Shown here piece by piece: positions 23,538-30,587 of a stretch of DNA of 30,587 nt. The notes below the pieces were generated by a model that had not been told where the DNA came from, did no database searches, and saw only the letters and a list, made by a program, of their open reading frames with translations. Position numbers and translations under genes: made by a program. Within the stretch, counting starts at the first letter, position 1. The number at the start of each line of letters is the position of its first letter. Origin of the DNA: Cyanobacteria bacterium UBA4641. Its GTDB lineage: Bacteria; Cyanobacteriota; Vampirovibrionia; Gastranaerophilales; Gastranaerophilaceae. Where the stretch lies: positions 1-30,587 of the forward strand of contig DHMN01000079.1 in NCBI GenBank assembly GCA_002405805.1, given 5' to 3'.

Positions 23538-25190
23538 ATGGATAGAGAAGAGATTAGAGTATATTTAGATAAAGATAACATTCCGGATGGGGCATTGGGC
23601 TTGATTTTGCCAAATTTGGACAACTTAATTTTAGCAAATTGTGAAAATATTTCGGATGAAACATTTTGTGTATACAAAAAATTCCAACCAATGAAACAAG
23701 AAGCTCCAATGGGCATGAAAAATGAATTGTTTCGCGCAATCAGAAATTTTGTTGTCGAAAAGTTTTCTAAAGGTGAAAAGACTGATGTCCTTATATTATC
23801 AAGGTTTTTGGTTGTAAAAGCAGAACTTATTGCAGGGGATTTGTCAATATTATCTGAATGTGTTGCAGATTTTGGGCAATTTGATTTGGCATTAGAGTTT
23901 TTAAAACTTTATGAAGAAAAAGAATCAAATTTGCCGTTGAAACTTCTGACTCTTGGAAATTTTTATAATTTGAGGCTAAAAGATTACAAAAAAGCTATCA
24001 AATATTATGAACAGTATTTAAAAATAGATGAGACAAAATCTGTTATTTATACTATCCTTGCAAGTTTGTATGCTAAAGCCTATGGGGATTTGAGTTTGGG
24101 TGACCAAGTCAGATATTTTGAAAAAGCGTACAAATTAAAACCAAATGACAGATTGATTTTGCATGGTTTGGCTTTTGGGTATGAAAAATTGAAAAATCCG
24201 CAAATGGCAAATAAATTTTATGAAAAACTTCTTCAAAATAATCCGACAGAGACTGATTACTATAATTATGGTGCTTTTTTAATCAGTTGCGGTGAATTTG
24301 AAACAGGTCATAAATATTTTACCCACAGATTTTCAACCGGAGATAAAAATCTTGAATATCCTGTTAAAAATTCTCCTGAAAAAAAATGGAATTTGCAATC
24401 TGATATTTCTGACAAAACTTTATTAATTTACTATGAGCAAGGTTTTGGGGATACTTTTATGTATTGCAGATTTGTTCCGATGATGAAAAATTTGGCAAAG
24501 CAGGTGATTTTTGTTGTACAAGATAATTTGTATGATTTGATTAAAAATTCTAAAACCATATCGGATGGAGTAATGGTTGTGTCGGAAAGTCAAAGCGGAA
24601 ATTTAGTCTATGACGTCCACATGGCACTTTTAGACATTCCGTTTGTGTTAAATATCTCCTCTCAAGATATTCCGTTGTGCGAAAAATATCTTGAAGTTGC
24701 GGAAGATAAAATTAAAAATTACGCGGATAAATACCTCAATAAATCAAATAACATAAAAGTTGGGATTTGTTTGCATGGGAACAAAAACGCTAATTACAAA
24801 GGACGCGACCTTGAATTATCAAAAATGCAAGAGTTATTTAATTTAAAAGATGCGGAATTTTATTTGCTCACAGAAGATAAAGAAACAGAAATCCCAAACT
24901 TAACTCCGCTTGGTGAGACTTTTGAAACTTTTACAGATACAGCTTGTGCGATTAAAAATATGGATATTGTAATTTCAACAGACAATGTGATTTTGAATTT
25001 GGCAGGCGCGTTGGGGGTTAGGACGCTTGGGCTATTTACAAAATATCCTAATTTCAGATGGTTCAAATTGTTTGGAGAAGATGTCGGTTGGTACAAATCA
25101 GTTTATCCTATAAAAACAGATGATTTTGATTGCAATTCGGCACTAGTTTCAAAATTGATAAATTATGTTTCAGGTTGCAAAATTTCCTAG
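23538..25190 (+). CDS. TPR protein with glycosyltransferase-9/41-like C-terminal domain
   Basis: In this 550-aa protein, residues about 100-275 contain degenerate TPR repeats (e.g. YNLRLKDYKKAIKYYEQYLKI, then ANKFYEKLLQNNPTETDYYNYG). From about 300 a GT-B-like glycosyltransferase half appears: LLIYYEQGFGDTFMYCRFVPMM resembles the (D/E)xGxGDxxxFxRY motif of GT9/GT41-like proteins, and IKNMDIVISTDNVILNLAGALGVRTLGLF matches the family CDLVISxDTxxxHLAGALGxPxWxLL, though the usual His is Asn. It may add sugars to proteins or glycans. The start is ATG 23538, not the TTG two codons earlier, because of the -10 position. The donor sugar cannot be read. Confidence 0.8.
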   Translation: MDREEIRVYLDKDNIPDGALGLILPNLDNLILANCENISDETFCVYKKFQPMKQEAPMGMKNELFRAIRNFVVEKFSKGEKTDVLILSRFLVVKAELIAGDLSILSECVADFGQFDLALEFLKLYEEKESNLPLKLLTLGNFYNLRLKDYKKAIKYYEQYLKIDETKSVIYTILASLYAKAYGDLSLGDQVRYFEKAYKLKPNDRLILHGLAFGYEKLKNPQMANKFYEKLLQNNPTETDYYNYGAFLISCGEFETGHKYFTHRFSTGDKNLEYPVKNSPEKKWNLQSDISDKTLLIYYEQGFGDTFMYCRFVPMMKNLAKQVIFVVQDNLYDLIKNSKTISDGVMVVSESQSGNLVYDVHMALLDIPFVLNISSQDIPLCEKYLEVAEDKIKNYADKYLNKSNNIKVGICLHGNKNANYKGRDLELSKMQELFNLKDAEFYLLTEDKETEIPNLTPLGETFETFTDTACAIKNMDIVISTDNVILNLAGALGVRTLGLFTKYPNFRWFKLFGEDVGWYKSVYPIKTDDFDCNSALVSKLINYVSGCKIS

Positions 25191-25212
25191 CAAAAAATAT
25201 TTTTAGCTATTT

Positions 25213-25218
25213 TATAAG
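25213..25218 (+). promoter_or_regulatory. -10-like element, leaderless spacing
   Basis: TATAAG ends 7 nt before ATG 25226, with no ribosome-binding site between them. Confidence 0.4.
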
Positions 25219-25225
25219 CATTATT

Positions 25226-25642
25226 ATGAAAGTTAATAATGTAAGTTTTGGGCAAACATATTTAAAGCCGTCAATAAAAAATTTATCCCCTGAAAATCAA
25301 GAAAAACTGAAATACTCCTACGCTCTTGGGGAGTTGTATCCTGTTGATTTATATTTGGGAGGAACTCCAAAAGGTGATTTGGAGGTTACGGTCAAAGGAT
25401 GTTCTGTCATGGATTATTTGGTCGTAAATAATGCAATCCCATTAACTCAGACAAATATTAACTACTATCTTTTAACCAAAGCCAGTGACAAAATGTATGA
25501 GCGACTCTATGGTCCAAAATATCCTAAACAAAAAACAGTGATAGACCAGCTTGATTATATTCCTGAAGATGTTTTGCCGTTTTATATAGCAGCAGAAATT
25601 GAGGAATATACAAAAAAATACGCTCATTTGCTTTATAATTAA
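25226..25642 (+). CDS. Hypothetical protein with N-terminal FGQ motif, 138 aa
   Basis: Not recognised. It starts MKVNNVSFGQTYLKPSIKN, so an FG motif (F8-G9) again follows a short polar N-terminus, then LSPENQEKLKYSYALGELYPVDLYLGG. The body looks soluble, mixed alpha/beta, with a helical C-terminus (VLPFYIAAEIEEYTKKYAH). The frame stays open upstream into the previous gene from a TTG, but that overlap is unlikely. It lies 35 nt after the TPR/glycosyltransferase gene and seems to have its own -10. The EamA transporter follows at 58 nt with its own GAGGAG. Confidence 0.7.
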   Translation: MKVNNVSFGQTYLKPSIKNLSPENQEKLKYSYALGELYPVDLYLGGTPKGDLEVTVKGCSVMDYLVVNNAIPLTQTNINYYLLTKASDKMYERLYGPKYPKQKTVIDQLDYIPEDVLPFYIAAEIEEYTKKYAHLLYN

Positions 25643-25700
25643 ATTTTGTTTGATTTTGGCATATTTTTAGGCTAATTTATGAAATGAGGAGAGCTGAAAT

Positions 25701-26582
25701 ATGAAAGAGCAAACAAAAGGATTGTTATATGGTGCTGCCGCATCATCAAGTTATGGTACAAATCCACTGTTCGCACTTCCATTATACGCAGCAAGAATAG
25801 ATACAAATTCTGTACTGTTTTATCGTTATGCACTTGCTGTATTGATTTATGGAATTTGGTTAAAATTAGTCAAAAAAACTTCTTTAAAACTTGAAAAAAA
25901 TGAGGTCTTGCCACTGTTTTTTCTTGGAATATTGTTCTCTTTGTCGTCATTAACTCTGTTTGGAGCTTTTAAATATATTGATGCAGGGATAGCCTGTACA
26001 ATTTTGTTTATTTATCCTGCGCTTGTCGCACTAATTATGGCGATATTTTTTAAAGAAAAATTAACCAAAACTATTGTCGGTTCAATTATTTTGATATCAA
26101 TCGGTATAATTCTTTTGTACAAAAACGGAGGCGGTGCAGGACTAAATTTGCATGGCGTTTTAATCGTTCTATCATCTGCTTTACTTTATGCGGTTTATAT
26201 GGTTGGGGTAAAAACGATAAAGTCCATAAAAGATATGGGTAGTGAAAAAATGAGTTTTTACGTAATGCTTTTTGGGCTTTTTGTTTACATTATAAATTTA
26301 AAATTCTGCACCCAATTACAAATGCTAAATAGACCGATTTTGTGGGTTTATGCGTTTGGCTTGGCGCTACTTCCTACAATTATTTCAATTGAGACAATAA
26401 ATATTGCAATTAAACTTATCGGCTCAACAAAAACTGCCATCCTTGGTGCGTTAGAACCACTGACAGCAGTCTTTTTCGGAGTTGTTGTATTTCATGAACA
26501 TTTATCGTTCAGAATTGTTGTCGGAATTTTATTCGTTTTATTTGGTGTTATGCAAATCGTTTTGCATAAGCAAAAAGCTTAG
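25701..26582 (+). CDS. EamA/DMT-family transporter
   Basis: A 293-aa, ten-helix drug/metabolite transporter of the inner membrane, made of two EamA halves. Family features are the N-terminal GLLYGAAASSSYGTNPLF, IDTNSVLFYRYALAVLIY in helix 2, DAGIACTILFIYPALVALIMAIFFKEKL in helices 3-4 of the first half, and LGALEPLTAVFFGVVVFHEHL in the second, the classic EamA ending. The start has GAGGAG about 8 nt upstream. Members export amino acids or other metabolites; the substrate cannot be told. Its stop overlaps that of the convergent P1B ATPase by 4 nt. Confidence 0.93.
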   Translation: MKEQTKGLLYGAAASSSYGTNPLFALPLYAARIDTNSVLFYRYALAVLIYGIWLKLVKKTSLKLEKNEVLPLFFLGILFSLSSLTLFGAFKYIDAGIACTILFIYPALVALIMAIFFKEKLTKTIVGSIILISIGIILLYKNGGGAGLNLHGVLIVLSSALLYAVYMVGVKTIKSIKDMGSEKMSFYVMLFGLFVYIINLKFCTQLQMLNRPILWVYAFGLALLPTIISIETINIAIKLIGSTKTAILGALEPLTAVFFGVVVFHEHLSFRIVVGILFVLFGVMQIVLHKQKA

Positions 26583-28441
26583 TTTTTGAGCGCTCTTAGG
26601 GAGTTTGCAATGGCAATCAATGTTACGCCAACATCTGCAAAAACTGCGCCCCACATTGTCATAAAGCCAAATGCACCTAAGATTAAAAATAGAATTTTGA
26701 TAAAGATTGCAAAAGCGATATTTTGTTTAACAATTCCCATTGTCTTTTTAGAAATTGAAATACCTGTTGCAATTTTTAGCGGATTATCATCCATAATTAT
26801 GACATCGGCTGCCTCAATTGCAGAGTCTGAACCCATTGCGCCCATTGCAACTCCAACATCCGCTCGTCTTAATACAGGAGCGTCGTTTATCCCATCGCCT
26901 GCAAAAAGTACGGTTTTGTCCTTTTTGCTATCTGTTATAAGTTGTTCCAATTTTTCGACTTTCCCGGATGGCATAAGTTTGCCAAAAGCCTTGTCTGTCC
27001 CAAGTTGAGAAGAAACATTCTCTACAACATCTTGGTTATCTCCGCTCAGGATAACCGTTTGGATAGCAAGTTTTTTCAATGTAGAAATTGTTTGTTTTGA
27101 GCTGTCTTTGATTTTATCTGCCAATACAATATAGCCTGCGACTTGTTTATTTTTGGCAATATAAATTACTGTTCCGATTTCGTTTACTTTTGGGTAGTTG
27201 ATGGCAAATTCACTCATCAATCTGTCATTTCCGACAATGATTTCATCTTCACCCAGTTTAATTTTGATACCTTTTCCTGAAATTTCAGAAATATCAGAAA
27301 CTTTTTCGGTGTCGATGTCACCTTTGTAAGATTCTTTGATTGATGTTGCGATAGGATGGTTTGAATAATTTTCAGCCGTTGCAGCAAGTTTTAGGATTTC
27401 ATTTTCAGCTGTTCCATCTGTTGAATTGATTTTGACAACTTCAAATTTCCCTTTTGTTAAAGTTCCTGTTTTGTCAAAAACTGCTGTTCCGACTTTTGAA
27501 AGAGCCTCTAAATATTTGCTCCCTTTGATTAAAATCCCTGCTTTTGATGCTCCGCCAATTCCTGCAAAAAATCCTAACGGTACAGAAATAACAAGTGCGC
27601 AAGGACAAGAAATTACAAGGAAGGTCAAAGCCCTGCTAAACCATACAGAAAAACCTGCGTGGAGTAATAATGGTGGTAAAACAGCTAAAAGCAGAGCACA
27701 AATTACAACAATCGGTGTATAAATTTTGGCAAAACGAGTGATGAAATTTTCGGTGTTTGCTTTTTTTGCGCCTGCATTTTCAACAAGTTCCAAAATCTTT
27801 GATACTGTAGACTCACCAAATGATTTAGAAACTTTCATTTTGATATAACCGTTATCTACAACACATCCGCTAAGAATTTCGTCTCCTGTTTGAACTTTTC
27901 GCGGGTATGACTCTCCGGTCAGAGCAGATGTATCAATATAAGCTCCTCCATCTGTTATTGTTCCGTCCAGTGCGACTTTTTCGCCTGTTTTCACAACAAT
28001 AATGTCACCGATATTCACTTCGTCAGGTGATTTTTTGGTGATTACATCGTTTTCACAAACATTTGCATAATCAGGTCTCAAATTCATCAAAGAGGAAATA
28101 GATTTTTTAGATTTTTCGACTGCTTTGTCTTGCAAAAACTCTCCAATTTGGTACAAAAACATTACCATTACGGCTTCTGGGTATTCGCCGATTGCAATCG
28201 CTCCAACCGTTGCCAAACTCATAAGAAAGTTTTCATCAAAGACTTTGCCCTTGATGATGTTTTTAAAAGCCTTTAATAATATATCGCCACCTGCAACAAG
28301 GTATGCTATTAAGAAAAATCCGATTTTCAACAATTCAGGTTTTAAAAATACGCCTGAAATAAATAGCAAAAGGACAATGACAGCTTTTCGCGGTGAAAAT
28401 TTATTTTCTTCTTCGTGGCAATCGTGATGGTATTCACACAT
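26579..28441 (-). CDS. P1B-type heavy-metal ATPase (Zn/Cd/Pb-type)
   Basis: A 620-aa metal-exporting P-type ATPase of the inner membrane. Motifs are in order: TGES (175-178) of the actuator domain, the metal-site CPC (279-281) in SCPCALV, phosphorylated D323 in DKTGT, HP (362-363), GDGIND (515-520), and D603 in the last helix, which together with CPC marks the Zn2+/Cd2+/Pb2+ group. There is no N-terminal HMA domain; instead the N-terminus is short and His/Cys-rich (MCEYHHDCHEEE), which may bind metal. AAGGGTG precedes the start, and TATAAT (minus strand, near 28480) is a plausible -10. No metal regulator is adjacent. It detoxifies or exports divalent soft metals by family knowledge. Confidence 0.93.
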   Translation of the reverse strand: MCEYHHDCHEEENKFSPRKAVIVLLLFISGVFLKPELLKIGFFLIAYLVAGGDILLKAFKNIIKGKVFDENFLMSLATVGAIAIGEYPEAVMVMFLYQIGEFLQDKAVEKSKKSISSLMNLRPDYANVCENDVITKKSPDEVNIGDIIVVKTGEKVALDGTITDGGAYIDTSALTGESYPRKVQTGDEILSGCVVDNGYIKMKVSKSFGESTVSKILELVENAGAKKANTENFITRFAKIYTPIVVICALLLAVLPPLLLHAGFSVWFSRALTFLVISCPCALVISVPLGFFAGIGGASKAGILIKGSKYLEALSKVGTAVFDKTGTLTKGKFEVVKINSTDGTAENEILKLAATAENYSNHPIATSIKESYKGDIDTEKVSDISEISGKGIKIKLGEDEIIVGNDRLMSEFAINYPKVNEIGTVIYIAKNKQVAGYIVLADKIKDSSKQTISTLKKLAIQTVILSGDNQDVVENVSSQLGTDKAFGKLMPSGKVEKLEQLITDSKKDKTVLFAGDGINDAPVLRRADVGVAMGAMGSDSAIEAADVIIMDDNPLKIATGISISKKTMGIVKQNIAFAIFIKILFLILGAFGFMTMWGAVFADVGVTLIAIANSLRALKN

Positions 28442-28463
28442 ATTGGCACCCTTTCTTAGTTGA

Positions 28464-28559
28464 AAGTCTGTACATTTATATTATACTTTAAATAAGTTCC
28501 TTCACGACCATCATATTAAAACAATTTTAGAAAAAGCTTTAGAATACGTAGAAGAATAA
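28464..28559 (+). other. Start-less ORF tail, possible gene remnant
   Basis: Between the ATPase and sigma genes, one frame reads ...NKFLHDHHIKTILEKALEYVEE and a stop, with helix-like composition but no ATG, GTG or TTG start before an upstream stop at 28461-28463. It may be the end of a lost gene, or chance. The ATPase promoter overlaps it on the other strand. Confidence 0.2.
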
Positions 28560-28566
28560 TTTGAAC

Positions 28567-29241
28567 CTAATAACCGTATTGCTCGTGAGCGTTTAAGTAT
28601 TCTCTTACGGTGTTTAAAGATGCTTGGACGATACGAGTAACCCTTGAAGGTGATAGACCGATTTGCTGTGCTATATCTTTAACTTGCATATTTCGGTAAA
28701 ATCTGTATTCCACAACAGTTCTTTCTTTAGCCGGCAGTTTTGAAATAGCTGTTCTTATCATTTTACCCATTTCAGAAATTTCAGCATTTTCATCAGGCAA
28801 AGCGTGTGGGTCTTTGACAAAATCGAACGGTGAATCATTGTCACTTGCAGCGGCAGCCAAACCATCAATAGACAAAATAGTTTCGTAAATAGCTTCACGA
28901 ACTTTTGCCTGTTTCATATCCATGCCTTCAACTGCTTCTTCTTCGTCGTATTCATCCTCCGCTTTATGTTTTAGAGAATACCATTTATATCTGATTCTCA
29001 ACTCATTACGAATAGCCCAACGTACAGCAGTAGCGATATATGCAGAATTGTATTTTGCCAACTGTTCAGGCGTTTTGTTTTTAATCATTACCTGTATGGC
29101 GATAATACCGATAGAAAGCAACTCTTCGTATTCAACCATGTGAGCTGGAATACGTCTGTGCTCTACTCTTGCAACTTTCTGCACAATATCTATATAATGT
29201 TGTAAATTTGTTTTATCGTCGTTTGTCATAATTTTACACAT
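28567..29241 (-). CDS. Sigma-70 family factor, FliA/WhiG-like
   Basis: This RNA polymerase sigma factor of about 224 aa has region 2 (EYEELLSIGIIAIQVMI, then YIATAVRWAIRNELRIRYKW, which parallels the FliA RIRGAMLDELR segment) and region 4 (ISKLPAKERTVVEYRFYRN, then helix-turn-helix MQVKDIAQQIGLSPSRVTRIVQASLNTVREYL). Region 3 is short with an acidic linker (DEYDEEEAVEGMD). It matches the sigma-28 motility/sporulation-type group, which usually reads late flagellar promoters. It lies 18 nt after flhB in the same direction, supporting an operon. The start is ATG 29241 or ATG 29229; neither has a good ribosome site. Target promoters are unknown. Confidence 0.85.
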   Translation of the reverse strand: MCKIMTNDDKTNLQHYIDIVQKVARVEHRRIPAHMVEYEELLSIGIIAIQVMIKNKTPEQLAKYNSAYIATAVRWAIRNELRIRYKWYSLKHKAEDEYDEEEAVEGMDMKQAKVREAIYETILSIDGLAAAASDNDSPFDFVKDPHALPDENAEISEMGKMIRTAISKLPAKERTVVEYRFYRNMQVKDIAQQIGLSPSRVTRIVQASLNTVREYLNAHEQYGY

Positions 29242-29259
29242 CAATAATACTACAATATA

Positions 29260-30336
29260 TTAATTTCGCGGTCGTTTATTTGAATGATTTTTCATTTTGT
29301 AAACGAACATCAAAATTTCGGCTACTGCCTTATACAATTCCGGAGGAATCGGATGATTGATATCAACCATCCTGAACAATGCTCTTGCAACAGGCGGATT
29401 TTCAATAACCGGTACATTATTTTCTTTAGCAATATCAATAATTTTCTTTGCAATAAGCTCTGTCCCTTTTGCAATCAACATTGGAGAATCCATTTCTTCT
29501 GCAACGTATTTTAACGCACATGCTACATGTGTTGGGTTTGTTACGACAAAATCGGCTGTTGGAACGGCATCCATTGCACCTTGTTGCAGCATTTGCATAC
29601 GGCGTTGACGCAGTTGTGCTTTTACGTTTGGGTCACCTTCTGAGTTTTTGTATTCATCTTTAATTTCTTTAAATGACATTTTTTGGTCTTTTAAGAATTT
29701 CCACTTTGTAACCCCATAATCAGCCGCGGCAATTACCAAAAAGGCAATGCACGCTTTGAAAATAAATTCTGTGATAAGTTTTCCAAACTCAATCATAACG
29801 GCAAAATTGTTATCAACAGATGCAAGCATCAAAATAGATTCAATGTGGTCTTTGTAAACCATCCAACCGATGTAGCCAAGGATTATAACCTTGATAATGT
29901 TTTTGAACAGTTCAAAAAGAGTCTTGATTGACATGATGTTTTTGAAATATTTTGTCGGATTAAGTTTGTCTAATTTTGGCATAAGCGGAGCTGTGGCAAC
30001 CAATGGTCCAACTTGAATAAAGTCAGCCAAAACCGCAACCAGCCACGCAATAGCAAGAATAGGACCAATAATTAGGGCTGCCCCTTTAACCGCAATCAAA
30101 AGTACGTACATATAGCCGATTTTGTCGACGTGCGCGTTTGGAATTTGCTCATACAGCAGGGTGAAAACTTGGACAATTTGGTCCCAAATAAAAGGAGCCA
30201 AACCAAAAATTACGGAGAACAAAACGAGCAAAGATACAGCTGTTGAAAAGTCTTTTGACTTAACAACCTGACCTTCTTTCCTTGCCTGTTCCAGTTTTCT
30301 GGGGGTGGCATCAAACTGCTTGTCCTCATCACCCAT
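29260..30336 (-). CDS. flhB: Flagellar export switch protein FlhB (or type III secretion homologue)
   Basis: An inner-membrane export-gate protein that switches substrate class after self-cleavage. The 358 aa show the typical start (DKQFDATPRKLEQARKEGQV, 5-24), four hydrophobic helices (about 31-50, 75-110, 142-160, 183-207), the linker KMSFKEIKDEYKNSEGDPNVKAQLRQRRMQML (219-250) and the autocleavage motif NPTH (267-270), followed by VACALKY and the C-terminal ENPPVARALFRMVDINHPIP. All key motifs are intact. AAAGGAA lies 6 nt upstream of the start. The sigma gene downstream favours a flagellar rather than injectisome role, but the other flagellar genes are outside the window. Confidence 0.93.
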   Translation of the reverse strand: MGDEDKQFDATPRKLEQARKEGQVVKSKDFSTAVSLLVLFSVIFGLAPFIWDQIVQVFTLLYEQIPNAHVDKIGYMYVLLIAVKGAALIIGPILAIAWLVAVLADFIQVGPLVATAPLMPKLDKLNPTKYFKNIMSIKTLFELFKNIIKVIILGYIGWMVYKDHIESILMLASVDNNFAVMIEFGKLITEFIFKACIAFLVIAAADYGVTKWKFLKDQKMSFKEIKDEYKNSEGDPNVKAQLRQRRMQMLQQGAMDAVPTADFVVTNPTHVACALKYVAEEMDSPMLIAKGTELIAKKIIDIAKENNVPVIENPPVARALFRMVDINHPIPPELYKAVAEILMFVYKMKNHSNKRPRN

Positions 30337-30438
30337 GGCGTTTCCTTTCTGATTGATTACATTATATCATGGATTTTACGGAAAAATAATTGCAAGGCAA
30401 TGCTTGGATGGACAGAATAATTAAAATACTTAACTGTC

Positions 30439-30459
30439 ACCCTGAACTTGTTTCAGGGT
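30439..30459. repeat. Small palindromic repeat, hairpin type
   Basis: ACCCTGAA (30439-30446) pairs with TTCAGGGT (30452-30459), loop CTTGT. It resembles the dispersed CCCTGAACTTGTTTCAGGG hairpin found in many bacterial genomes (recalled, not searched). Confidence 0.65.
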
Positions 30460-30493
30460 CTCAAATTTAGCATATAGGTCATTGTCCATTGTC

Positions 30494-30577
30494 ATTCTGA
30501 ACTTTACAAAACGAACCGTTGAGCTAGAGCGAAACGAGTGAGCTTGTATGCGGGCGCAGGCTGAGCTGATTCAGAAT
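30494..30577. repeat. Related palindromic repeat with an enlarged loop
   Basis: ATTCTGAA (30494-30501) pairs with TTCAGAAT (30570-30577). The left flank GTCATTCTGAACTT parallels GTCACCCTGAACTT of the hairpin 55 nt before. The 68-nt interior has its own GAGCT inverted half-sites and CG-rich segments, as if another element sits in the loop. No gene is seen from 30337 to 30587. Confidence 0.5.
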
Positions 30578-30587
30578 CTTTTCCATA

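Noticed and set aside
1..30587. CRISPR array, rRNA, insertion sequence or prophage
   Set aside because: No regularly spaced repeats, rRNA segments, transposase motifs or phage structural genes were seen anywhere in the window.

Overview
The window is about 30.6 kb of AT-rich, gene-dense DNA, most likely from a gut Gastranaerophilales (Melainabacteria/Vampirovibrionia, the non-photosynthetic sister group of Cyanobacteria). This is an inference from style, not from a marker gene. The grounds are a type IV pilin-like gene with an FGFTLAEVLITLGIIG leader, many lineage-type hypothetical proteins with an early 'FGA/FGQ/FRG' motif, a lone flhB followed by a FliA-like sigma gene, and low GC content.

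Layout. 1-1330: repeat-like DNA, a pilin-like gene whose leader carries a 60-bp tandem duplication, and a 56-aa ribbon-helix-helix-like protein. 1338-6293: a 1183-aa coiled-coil protein with an internally duplicated module, divergent from an exported TPR protein. 6362-9646: leucyl aminopeptidase, a conserved-looking unknown, and the tRNA thiolase MnmA. 9647-12141: a short unit encoding a 23-aa peptide with four consecutive Cys and ending at a strong terminator, a 530-aa membrane-associated unknown, and a DtxR-family regulator with a Cys-rich tail. 12261-16693: a DXS-like thiamine-diphosphate enzyme co-transcribed with a MerR regulator, then an MFS exporter behind an unusual hairpin, a GNAT-like protein and a YbaK deacylase.

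16770-18616: a lipase-like hydrolase divergent from a small membrane protein, followed by a frameshifted second copy of that protein and a third remnant of the same start region. 18617-18836: a 36-nt perfect palindrome, a terminator and tRNA-Gln(TTG). 18891-22454: a small unknown, divergent from a three-gene operon (membrane-anchored vWA protein, FHA-like polytopic membrane protein, TonB-C-like protein). 22449-25642: unknowns and a TPR/glycosyltransferase-like protein. 25701-30336: an EamA transporter, a P1B-type metal ATPase, a FliA-like sigma factor and FlhB. 30337-30587: palindromic repeats.

The points most worth following are: (i) six genes whose -10-like hexamer ends 6-7 nt before the start codon with no Shine-Dalgarno, suggesting widespread leaderless transcription; (ii) an early N-terminal FG-type motif on four unrelated hypothetical proteins; (iii) the lipase plus duplicated membrane-protein locus, which resembles a toxin/immunity arrangement; (iv) the vWA/FHA/TonB-C operon; and (v) the poly-Cys micro-ORF unit. 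All function calls come from reading motifs by eye; no database search was run.
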